Positions 1 through 11,300 of a DNA stretch of 64,000 nucleotides are shown here, in pieces. The position numbers and the translations under genes are program-made. This stretch comes from Diadema setosum (taxonomy: Eukaryota; Echinodermata; Echinoidea; Diadematoida; Diadematidae): positions 30,975,759 to 31,039,758 of the forward strand of contig CM067072.1 of assembly GCA_033980235.1 (NCBI GenBank), read 5' to 3'. The notes under the pieces are model-generated. The model was given only the letters and a program-made list of their open reading frames with translations, did not search any database and was not told the origin of the DNA. The number at the start of each line of letters is the position of its first letter. Position 1 is the stretch's first letter.

Positions 1-81
1 TTGTCGAGGTGCAGTCATCAAGGATGGCCTCATCTTTACTTTCATCCATGCTGACCAGAACCCCTTGAAGCCATACCAGAC
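1..81 (-). CDS. RMI2: RMI2-like protein, second coding exon (runs off the window)
   Basis: After a CTCTCAG acceptor the frame reads GLVWLQGVLVSMDESKDEAI and continues LDDCTST to the window edge. This matches the first OB-fold strands of RMI2, where a VWMQG core is followed by an acidic turn and an EA-L-D pattern. The splice phase agrees with the exon ending at 688. The rest of the gene, including the part that contacts RMI1, lies to the left of the window. The match covers only about 27 residues, so an unrelated OB-fold protein remains possible. Confidence 0.55.
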
Positions 82-687
82 CTGAGAGGTAATCAAAGCA
101 ATGAGCAAACTGATGTGAGGAGCTGTTCCACAAATATACTGCATACCTCAAACATTTAGGAAGCAGAGAATAATGTATGCTTTGAGTCACATGGTGTCAT
201 TCCCTATACTGTTAATGTTCTGGTCCATGAGCTTACTCCAACAAACTGTAAACTGCAGAGTTTAGGAAATATTCCCCCTTTTAAAAACAAATTTCTTTTG
301 TTTTCCCTGAAGTTTAAACATTGGTGGTATTACATAAAAGCAGATGACTTTGAGCCTACGACAAAATTATGCCAATAGGTACATGAACAAGGCAAATCTT
401 TTAAGATGTCCAATACCAACTGATACAATTAGTTTTTCTTGAAGAAAGTTATTTCTGGACAATATAGCACACATGTACACATTTATAACATAAAGAGCAT
501 TTACACCTTTGGTGTCTAATAGTTTTGAAAGTATTCCACTAGACATAGGTTGTATGTCTTTCATTTTTGCACAGGAATTTCAATGGATGTGTCTAGAAAG
601 CTTCCGTAAATCAAACAGCAGAAATTTCAAGGCTTGTACAATAACTAAAAGTACCTGGTACATATAACACCAATAACAAACAGTTAC
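82..687 (-). other. intron 1 of the RMI2-like gene
   Basis: This is the interval between the two phase-compatible exons, with a GTAACT donor and a CTCAG acceptor on the - strand. I see no repeat or additional exon that I can support inside it. Confidence 0.5.
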
Positions 688-787
688 CCTTGGGGGCTAG
701 AGTTGATGTCACAGCATCTAACCCAAGCTGCTTGATGAACAATTTAATAGCTGGAAAGTGCAGCACTCCTCTGCTATTTTGAGTCAT
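688..787 (-). CDS. RMI2: RMI2-like protein, first coding exon
   Basis: The exon starts at an ATG (MTQNSRG) and encodes 33 residues ending in LAPK plus one base, followed by a GTAACT donor. The segment FPAIKLFIKQLGLDA resembles the N-terminal helix region of RMI2 (PPLKVLAEQLRRDA type). Its phase-1 end joins exactly to the phase of the next exon at 81, restoring a glycine codon. The reading frame stays open upstream of the ATG to a possible 5' UTR acceptor near 832, so a longer N-terminus cannot be excluded. RMI2 is a small OB-fold protein of the BLM-TOP3A-RMI1 complex that dissolves double Holliday junctions. The family call is by eye and rests mainly on the second exon. Confidence 0.55.
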
Positions 788-1993
788 GATGCCTCCTCCA
801 CTCAAGCCCAATGCAAACTCCACACACAATTTCTACAAGAAGTGGTCAAACCTAGGATAGAACAGGTACAGACAGTGAAAAGTTAATACAGGAGACAATA
901 TAAAATCAACAAAGAGGAAGGTGAATTTGTCTTGAAATTGATAACCGCTAAACGCGACTAACAAATACAACATGGACTACCAGGTGATTGCCTTTTAAAG
1001 ATTAAAAAGTTTGAAATGATTCCGTACTAGTAGAAATCCTATATGGGTATGCATCAAACATTAGAATTCCGTTTTCTAGATATACTATCTAGTCTACACA
1101 CACTGTCTAGTTTTTGTTGCTGTTGCAGTGTTGTTTTGTTTTTGTTTTTTTTTTGGCAAGGGCAATGCTTTGCTATTTTGATACTTTAAATATGCCAAAA
1201 AAGGAATGTTAAGGGCTCTCATGCAAGAAAAACATCAAACTACCATACCAAATATCAATGGCACATCAACATCAAAGAAATACAAAGTCTGACACAATAG
1301 GGTACTGCCTAACGGTTACAATTTGTTGTTGTGGCTAGACTCTTATTAGAGCACTAATTCAGTACAGTAGTGAGTAGCCCGACAACAAGTCGTAATCCAT
1401 TGACATTGTTACAAAGCAACAAGGAGGCAACAGTGCAGTGCAGGGCATTGCCATTGTTTCACAAAGAATTGAAGTCAAACTTAAAAGTTCAGATCGCGAT
1501 CAACTTAAAATTATGGTAAGAGTCTATGTCATTGGTTACACTTTTTTGTTTCATCTATAAATCGTAATGTTTTCAGAATCCTCTTTAAATTGTTACCAGT
1601 ACATTAAAATTTATAGAAAAATTCTTTGTCGTCGTGTTTGTGTGTCGTGCGTCCCGTAATTTTTTACTTTATTTTGTTAATCAAAATCTGTATGAAAAAA
1701 ATCTCCAAATTTTTTCCTTCTTCTATGAAATTTAGAATATTATGGAAGTTACACACAGCCTACCATAATTCTAAGCAGATTTTAAAATCTAATTAAAGAT
1801 CGACTTGAATTCTTTGTGAAACACCCCCAGGCCCAGCGGGTGCAGCGAGCATGCAGCAGTGCAGTGGTCCACTGGCTGGGGGCGTTACGTTGGCTGTACC
1901 TAGTGTAGTACACCCTCCGTATGGGCCTGGTACACTGTGATTCGGGAACTAAACTATCATTGATTTTTTTTTTTAACTTGAATAAACTTTAAA
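788..1993. other. intergenic region between divergent RMI2-like and NRDC starts
   Basis: The region separates the two outward-facing coding starts and so should hold both 5' UTRs and promoters. It contains a T-rich stretch near 1130-1155 and a foldback element at 1455-1823. A GC-rich stretch follows at about 1825-1930. I see no convincing TATA box placed for either gene. Confidence 0.5.
1455..1823. mobile_element. foldback/MITE-like element, 369 bp
   Basis: The outer ends read TGTTTCACAAAGAATT and its inverted complement, a perfect 16-bp match. Weaker complementarity continues inward (AAGTCRA, and TTAAAATT..ATTATGGTA blocks). No coding potential is seen. The ends recall the GTTTCATAAAAC MITEs found later in this window, but I cannot assign a superfamily. 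Confidence 0.6.
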
Positions 1994-2394
1994 ATGGAAA
2001 AATCTGATGAGGCAATTTTGGCGTTTACACTAGAAATCTCCATTCTCATAACTCACTCTTGCTCCTATGATCCTGACCTTGCTAGTCCGGGTACTTCTCA
2101 AACTCAGTTAGCATCGCCTAACCAGCACTCAGCAGCACCTGCAGTTACGTTCGGACCCGTGCGTGGCCGTGTAGCTCGGTGCCCGCCCGCCGGCCCGGCG
2201 CCCGCGCCGCCCGGCCCGCGCCGCACCCCCGATGTAGTAGATGACCAGTGTGCAGAAAGCCAGCAGCACGTGCGTGTACACTTTGATGTAATGCGTATTG
2301 TTACAGCGATGGAGGTAGCATCTGAGGAAAATGCATTTTCTGAAACTGGTCGACCCATAGTAATGAAAAGTCCGAATGATAAGAAAGAATACAG
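1994..2394 (+). CDS. NRDC: NRDC exon 1
   Basis: Encodes residues 1-133 and ends in phase 2 before GTAATT. A TGA at 1979 closes the frame upstream, so 1994 is the first ATG. The N-terminal 105 residues are Pro/Ala/Arg-rich in the middle and match nothing I recognise. The conserved part begins near MEVASEEN (ATG at 2309) and runs through KSPNDKKEYR. The true start may be at 2291 or 2309. Confidence 0.8.
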
Positions 2395-5300
2395 GTAATT
2401 TCATTTTAATATTTTATAGTATTCCTCGGTGACTCGCGTAAATACGTGTGATCTTTTTACCAAGTAACTATATCCTGATGGTACAGTAAGACAATAGTCC
2501 CACTCGGGCTTATTCCTGCTGTAGTTTTTCTAAGCACGAGCCACATGCATGCCACATAGAGTCTAGACTATAAACGATATGGCCACGACACCCATGTTAC
2601 AGGGAACCCAAAACGTACTGTACAGGTTACAGCGCCCCGGGGTTAATCGTGCAGTTGCTATTATAAGATGCTGTGATTCTCTGCTCTGTCAATAAGAAAA
2701 AAAAAACCCAACCTTGTAATGACTGAGGGCTCCAGGGCCAGCTGAGCTGAAGTAGGGAAAGCTAACCTTAAACGTTAGCGGTTAATTTGTAGTAAGTATA
2801 AAACTGTTTCGTTAGAGGCCCAGGGCCCACTGCAGGGGGCAATCTCCATTGGCTCCACCCACTCTTGACACAACAAATGAAATATTAAACAAATTAATGT
2901 CCTATAAACAAAACAAAAAAAAAAAAAAAAAAACAGATCTAGGCCTATATGCTAGACTAGGACAAGGTTATCAGGTTATGAGTAGAAATGTAGACAATGT
3001 ACGTTTTATGTACCGGTATCCGGCGGTATGAAATCAAAAATAAAATTCTTTAACCACCTTTTATTTGGGAATTGCAACTAGCAGTCCCTGTTCAGCTGTG
3101 GCATGGGGAGGTAGAATGTTACATGACCGATCGTGCCCAATCAGTCTTAATCTGCATGTGATTCACTCTATGTGTCCAATGCCTCACTATTTTTTTTTTC
3201 CATCTAGGGTAATCAAGTTAAAAAATGGCCTGACTGCCTTACTGGTGTCGGATGTAGCAGGTGAAGACACAGCAGAAGATGCCGACATGACTGAGGAGGA
3301 GGAGGAGGAGGAAGAGGAGGTGGTGGAGGAAGAGGAGGAAAAAGACCATAGTGCTGCTGCGGCATTGGTTGATGATAAAGGACTTGCTCCGTCCGTGGGA
3401 CATAAAACAAAAAATGCAGTGGAGGAGGAATTCTCAGGGAGGAAGAGGGTGAAGCAAGACTCGGGGAGAAGTGATGATGATGACGATGGGACTGGTAATG
3501 ACGAGGAGGAAATGGAGGAGGATGAAGATGACGATGCTGGAGCGGGAGAAGAAGAAGGAGAGGAGGAGGATGATGAGACAAAGACAAAGAAAGCACCAAA
3601 GAAGCAGGCGAAGTTGGTAAAGTGTACTCCCCTAACTTGTTTACATATATATATATATACACTTGTACAGCTGCTATGTGTACAAGCGATTATTCCTTGT
3701 CATAATGAAACAAAACAAAGTCAGTGCTTTCAGTTGTACACTTAGAGAAAAGAGAGTTACATTTAAGTGAGAATTTGTTCATCATTACAAATATTTAATA
3801 TATGACTTATAATAGAGAGAGAGAGAGAGGAAAAGAAAAAAAAGTGTGATTGTTGGGAATATGTAGATCTAAGATAATGTTTCCAAGATATTGTATCATA
3901 TTAATAACTTGCGGACAAAGTAGCATAAAGATGGACATAATGTATCATGTTACTTTGTGATAAATCTCTTTGATACATTCCATGAATAGAGGGTGCAACC
4001 CTAGATGTACAATCTCAGCCCAAGCAAAAGCTCTCTGATTAGAACTGGAACTGCCAGATACTAACTTGTAATTATAATAATGCCCTAGAGATTAAACACA
4101 TGTATCTTTTCTTTAGTAACGCTAAAGGCATTTATTCACTCAACAGTTTGCTGTTAGTTTCTTGTTTTAGAACGTCATATCATTTTGTATTTGCAGGCAG
4201 CAGCAGCTTTGTGTGTTGGCATTGGAAGTTTCAGTGATCCTGATGACATTCCAGGGTTAGCCCACTTCCTAGAGCATAGTAAGAATGATTGCTTCTCGAG
4301 GAAATAGAATATTAGCTAAAGCCTGATCTGATCTACATTGAACCTTTTACCACAGTTGTAGGAATCAGTTCTATGTTGCAATGATGTATTGAAGTAATCA
4401 GAAGTATGAGATGAATCAGTCGAAGTATCAGATGAATATTACAAAGTTAAATATACTGATTTATTATATCAGTCATAACTAAAGTGAAATATGGACTGTG
4501 ATCACGTGAGGATCAGCAAACTATGCAACATTCACTGTCAGCCATGACTCTCAACTCTCAACTTGTTCTTGCATTTTGATTTGTGTATTTGTGTTGTACT
4601 AAAAGAAAAATACAGTGTTTATGCAGTTTTCATGCCACTGATTGGATGATCTCAACTCGGTGTCAAACCTTTCATGTTACATATTGAAGTCAACTCAGCT
4701 GGAAGTTACTTGCTCAATGTAAGTAATCTATTCATTAGTTCTTTGTAATAGGTCCTGTGGTCTATTCTGTTTTTCAGTGGTATTCATGGGCAGCGAGAAG
4801 TACCCCGATGAAAACTCATTTGATGTCTTCGTCAGGCAACATGGTGGCAGTGACAATGCCTCTACCAGCTTTGATAAAGTAAGTAGGCGAGGCAGACTTT
4901 TTCTTACAGTCTATGTCATTGTGATCATATTTTAGCTCTTTGTTGTGAAGTGCAGTGGCAGATATGTGCGGCTGATTTGCCGTATATTGATTTAAGATTG
5001 GCAACGAGATGTTTATCAGTGAGGTGATGTTTTTTAAGTATTTTCTTTCAGAGAGTCTTTTAGAAATAGAGTAATTTGTGTTGTATTGCAATGTATAATA
5101 TTGTATCATTACCTCTTCCAATCAGGTTATGTTTTTGCTGCCATTGGTTTCTTTGTTTGTTTGTCTGTCTGTTTGCAGAGTAACTCAAAAAGTTGTAATT
5201 TGGATGAAACTGACACCAAAAGTTGATGATGACACAAGAAACAGATGATTATATTTTGGTACTGATCCAGGAATTTGTATGCATTTTTAAATGACTTTTT

Positions 5301-8300
5301 ATCTTTTTGCAGATAAGGGTCAATGAACTTTGGAGTTCAAGTGGCACGTACATGTATTTTGGGGTTTGCATATGTATGTTTACGAAGTAAAGAGCGTGCT
5401 CTGCTCAAAGCGTGGCGCAGCGGGAAGCTGATGTGGTAAACATAAGGCTTCTGTAAATTTGGGCAGTTACAAGGTAGTGAGTCGGTCTTTAACACTTTCT
5501 GTGCCAGTAAGTCAGATATGCACAAATTTTGCACCCAAACCTATGAATAAGTAATAAAGATGGCATGCAAAGGTTTAGCTATATCTAATGTGTGGTTTAT
5601 TGCACACTCTCTCCCTCTTGCGTGTCTGTCTGTTAGACGGTATTTCAGTTTGAGGTTCAAAAGAAGCACTTCCGTGAGGGTCTGATCCGCTTCGCTCAGT
5701 TTTTCACTGCCCCGCTCCTGAAGGAAGACTCCACAGACAGAGAGCTCGAGGCAGTAGACAGTGGTGAGGAAAATATATTTCTAGCTCTTGATCCCAGCCC
5801 CTTATAGATTTTATTTTAATTCTGTAATGACTGTCACTTAACATGGACAAATAGTGTGTGAAAAGCAATCACACCCAATTGTACTAGTCAGTTGTCATTT
5901 GTATTGTAAATGTTACTTTGTGGTATGTTCTTGGGAATGCAGTAAAAATCTGTGCCTAAAACAGGGCTGCACACTAACCCATTTTTTCTGCCGGTCCAAC
6001 CTGTCTCTGTCGGACCGGTAAATGCTCCGTTTTACCATTTTTTACCGGTCCGAACAGAAAATTTACCGGTCAACAACGACAACATAAAAAAAAACAAATG
6101 ACTCGCAAACTTATTTTCTTGTTTTTTATGGACGTTTTACCCCCCCCCCCCCCCCCCCGAACCCATGTACATTTTACAGATTAATATTTTTTTGGGTAAA
6201 ACTTGCATTATTTGTTGCACAAGAAATTAAAAAAAAGATATAGGAAAAAATAGAATGTTTGTTTCCGAATTACAGTGTAAAATGATAATGAACAAAATCA
6301 GATTGTATCAAATGCGTTTGTGACTTTTTCTAAACATCGGCGCACGAACTTGCTGCGTAACCTGTTCTTGATGGTCAGTTGGATTGCGACGATTTAATGA
6401 ATTATTTTAGCTGTGATATTTTCTGATGCACGCGCTACAAGGGGTTCTTTATTTTTCTCCCGATAATCTATTCGCATTTGTGCATGCGTTCTTGAAAGGT
6501 ACACGATATGCAGGGCCGAATTCGCAATCAATTTTGCGCCCATTTCCACCTCAAATATTACCGGGATTGTGATGATTTCATAAATAACTTCGGCTGTAAT
6601 ATTTTCTGATACACGCGCCAAAAGGGGTTGAAAATGTGTCCATTATTTTTTCCCGATAAACTTTTCGAATTTCTAAAGTGCGTTCTTATAAGATGCACCA
6701 CATGGCCGAATTTTATGATACTTTTTGCGCCTATTTCTACCTCAAATATCAGCGGGATTGTGACGATTTCATAAATTACTTTGGCTGTAATCTTTTATGA
6801 TGCACGCGCCAAAAGGGTTGAAAATGTGTCCTTTATTTTTTCCCGATAAACTCTTCAAATTTCGTAAGTGCGTTCTTAAAAGATGTTCCACACGGCCGAA
6901 TTCATGATACTTTTTGCGCTTATTTCTACCTCAAATATGAGCGGAATTGTGGCGATTCCATGAATTACTTCGAATGTAACTTTTTGTGATGCACGCACCG
7001 GCTAGAATGGTTGAAAATGCGTTCTTTATTTTTCTCCCCATAATCTCTTCTCATTCCGTACATGCGTTCTTGAAAGGTACCGGTATACGACACGGCCGAA
7101 TTCATGATCCTTTTTGCGCCCATTTCCACCTCAAATATTAGCGGGATTGTGATGATTTCATAAATTACTTCGGCTGTAATATTTTCTGATACACGCGCCA
7201 AAAGGGGTTGAAAATGTGTCCTTTATTTTTTCCCCGATAAACTTTTCGAATTTCTAAAGTGCGTTCTTTTAAGATGCACCACATGGCCGAATTTTATGAT
7301 ACTTTTTGCGCCTATTTCTACCTCAAATATCAGCGGGATTGTGACGATTTCATAAATTACTTTGGCTGTAATCTTTTATGATGCACGCGCCAAAAGGGTT
7401 GAAAATGTGTCCTTTATTTTTTTCCCGATAAACTCTTCGAATTTCGTAAGTGCGTTCTTAAAAGATGTTCCACACGGCCGAATTCATGATACTTTTTGCG
7501 CTTATTTCTACCTCAAATATGAGCGGAATTGTGGCGATTCCATGAATTACTTCGGATGTAACTTTTTGTGATGCACGCACCGGTTAGAATGGTTGAAAAT
7601 GCGTTCTTTATTTTTCTCCCCATAATCTCTTCTCATTCCGTACATGCGTTCTTGAAAGGTACCGGTATACGACACGGCCGAATTCATGATCCTTTTTGCG
7701 CCTATTTCTACCTCAAATATCAGCGGGATTGCGATGATTTTATGAATTACTTCGGCTGTAATCTTTTATGATGCACGCGCCAAAAGGGTTGAAAATGTGT
7801 CCTTTATTTTTTTCCCGATAAACTCTTCGAATTTCGTAAGTGCGTTCTTAAAAGATGTTCCACACGGCCGAATTCATGATACTTTTTGCGCTTATTTCTA
7901 CCTCAAATATGAGCGGAATTGTGGCGATTCCATGAATTACTTCGGATGTAACTTTTTGTGATGCACGCACCGGTTAGAATGGTTGAAAATGCGTTCTTTA
8001 TTTTTCTCCCCATAATCTCTTCTCATTCCGTACATGCGTTCTTGAAAGGTACCGGTATACGACACGGCCGAATTCATGATCCTTTTTGCGCCTATTTCTA
8101 CCTCAAATATCAGCGGGATTGCGATGATTTTATGAATTACTTCGGCTGTAATCTTTTATGATACACGCGCCAAAAGGGGTTGAAAATGTGTCCTTTATTT
8201 TTCCCCGATAAACTCTTCGCATTCGTAAATGCGTTCTTAAAAGATATACCACACGGCCAAAAATCAGGATTCTTTTTGCGCCTATTATTGTTTCCTCAAA

Positions 8301-11300
8301 CTTCAACGGGATTGCGATGATATCATGAATTATTATTTGGCTGTAATCTTTATGATGCACGGGCCAAAAGGAGTTGAAAATGTGTCCTGTATTTTCACCC
8401 AATAATCACTTCTCATTGCGTACATGCCTACACGTCACGGCCGAATTCACGATCCTTTTAGCGCCTATTTCTACATCAAATATCAGCCGAATTGTGGCGA
8501 TTTCATGAATTACTTCGGATGTAATCTTTTGTGATGCACGCACCAGCTAGAATGGTTGAAAATGCGCTCTTTATTTTTCTCCCAATAATCTCTTCGCGTT
8601 CCGTCGTTCTTGAAAGGTACCGGTATATATACGACACGGCCGAATTCACGATCCTTTTTGCGCCTATTTCTACCTCAAATATCAGCGGGATTGCCATGAT
8701 TTCATGTATGACTTCGGATGTAATCTTTTATGATACACGCGCCAAAAGGGGGTGAAAATGTGTCCTTTATTTTTCCCCGATAAACTCTTCGCATTTCGTA
8801 AATGCGTTCTAAAAAGATACACGACACGGGCAAAAATCATGATTCTTTTGCGCCTATCGTTTCCTCAAACTTCAACGGGATTGCGATGATTCAATGAATT
8901 ATTATTCGGCTGTAATCTTTATGATGCACGGGCCAAAAGGGGTTGAAATGTGTCCTGTATTTTTCACCCAATAATCACTTCGCATTGCGTACATGCCTAT
9001 ACGTCACGGCCGAATTCACGATCCTTTCAGCGCCTATTTCTACATCAAATATCAGCGGGATTGCGATATGTCATTAATTATTTCGGATGTAATCTTTTGT
9101 GATACATGCACCAGAAGGGTTGAAAATGCGTTCTTTATTTTTCTCCCGATAATTTCTACACATTATTTTGCATGCGTTTTCAAAATTATACACTGCGTGC
9201 AGGGCCGAATTCGAGATTCTTTTTGCGCCTATTATTGTTTACTCAAATTCCGACGGGATTGCGAAATTTTCATGAATTACTATTCGGCTGTAATCTATAT
9301 GATGCAAGCGCCAAAAGGGGTGAAAATGTGTCCTTTATTTTTCTCCCGCTAATCTTTTCCCATTTCTTACATGCGTTCTTAAAAGGTATACGACACGGCC
9401 AAATTTACGATCCTTTTTGCGCCTATTTCTACCTCAAATATCAGCGGGATTGTGGCGATTTCATGAATAACTTCGGATGTAATCTTTTTTATACTGCACG
9501 CACCAGAAGGGTAAAAATGTGGGGTTTTTTTTAATTTTCTCCCGATAATCTTGTCGCATTTGTGCATGCGTTTTTGATAACCAACACGGCATGCAGGACT
9601 GAATTCAAGATCCTTTTTTCGCCTATTATTTTCTCAAATTTCAACGGGATTGCGTTGATTTTGTGAACTGTTATTCAGCTGTTATCTTCTATGATGCACT
9701 CACGAAATGTGTCCTTTATTTGTTTCTGTTTTTTCTCCTCTACAATCTCTTCGCATTTCGTAAGTAAGCTTTTGAAAGATACGACGCGGCCGGTGGAATT
9801 CATGATCCTTTTTGGGACGAGTTCTACCTCAAATATATAAGCGGGACTGCGATGATTTCATGATTTTTTTTTCTCCCTAGTATTATCTCTTCACATTTTG
9901 TGCATGCGTTCTTAAAAAGTACACGGAAGGGCCGATGTCGTGATCCTTTTTGCGCCTATCTTCATTATGAGACCATTCTGAACGAATGAAAATATTCATT
10001 TGTGAAAAATGAAAATATGAAATATTGTAAGATGAAAATAAACGCAATCAGATCCATTTACTCTATCGCTGAATATGGAATGTCTTTTTACTTTTTCTAA
10101 AAATCGACACAAGTAAATTAGTTATTACATAACTGCCACGCTGCTGCGAAGCCGGAATCGGATCGATCTTGCGTTAAAAAATCATGCGTAAAATGACCCA
10201 GAAATGCGTGCGCTTCTATCAATGTTTCTTGTCTGGCATGACCGCCGATCGCAATGAAGCAAACGAAACGCAGTTACACTGTACATGCTTTCCATGCTAT
10301 TGCATTGCATGGCAGTGCGTGAGCAGCGCCAAATGCGCAAGCGAGCGCGAATAACTGGGCGACTGCTAGTGCTCAAAACTAATACTGAGTATATGTTTAC
10401 TGTACAAATTGCACCGGCAGACATAAACGAAAACTTGCGTAAAACTTGTTGAACAGTGCGATATCTTGCATTCTGTTTCTCCCTGAACGGGGCTGCTCTT
10501 TTTCTTTCTACTGACCCCACCAATGCTTTTTTTTACTGGTCATGTCGGACCGGTAACTTGTGGATTTCCTGAAAAGTTACCGGTCCGACGGTGACTTTTG
10601 CCGGTCTTTGACCGTCGGACCGGCGCCAGTGTGCAGCCCTGCCTAAAAGGTCATTCTTCAAACAGGTGGTTTGGGGGTTTTCTTTTTAAGTACCAACCAC
10701 TCTGATCACTTTTGTTGTCACTTTTGTTGACTGTTTTATGTACCTTGTGACTGAATTCATATACATAATAATGTCTAAATAATGCAGTCTTTTCACATGA
10801 ATGGAGCTGAACTGGACGGGAAACAAATTGTGGTATTTTACTGGCCCTGATGGTGTTGATTCCCATGAACTTATGCTTCCTCACACAGAATTCCAAATGA
10901 GTCACCAGAATGATTACCATCGGAGGCAGCAGCTCATGAGTGTCATGTGCAAACAGGGTCACCCTATGGCCAAATTCACATGGGGTGAGTGATCCTCTGG
11001 GGTCCTGAAACGTCAATCAGATTACATACTGCAAATTTTCATATTACTATTTTGACAAATGAAAATTAATAAACGCAAAGAGAAACAGACAGAAATGAAT
11101 ATAATTTATTAGTAGAAAAATGAGCAAAGAGAATGGGATTCTAATGGGATTCAAACCCGAGACCTCCAGATTGTTAGCCCGGCGCTCTATCAACTGAGCT
11201 ATAGAAAGCCCTGTTACAGTGTTCGTCCCAGAAATCCTTAATTCTCCATGCTTGTGTGGTCAGAACCTATAGCAGTGTGTGTGTGTGTGTTGTGGAATCC

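Larger units (their letters stand above)
5764..10888 (+). other. NRDC intron 5
   Basis: This 5.1 kb intron is mostly taken up by the hAT-like element with its satellite array (5962-10641). The remaining flanks are short and unremarkable. Confidence 0.9.

Noticed and set aside
3213..3662. 149-codon antisense ORF opposite the acidic exon
   Set aside because: It mirrors the GAG/GAT-rich codons of NRDC exon 2 and has low-complexity Leu/Pro/His content.
6394..9567. Recurring 60-120 codon ORFs with repeated MMHAPVRMVENAF-like sequence
   Set aside because: They recur with the satellite unit, stop in every unit, and appear on both strands, so they reflect the repeat and not a protein family.
6370..9960. 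CRISPR-like array of repeats
   Set aside because: Whole units are repeated without constant repeats alternating with unique spacers, and the genome is eukaryotic.
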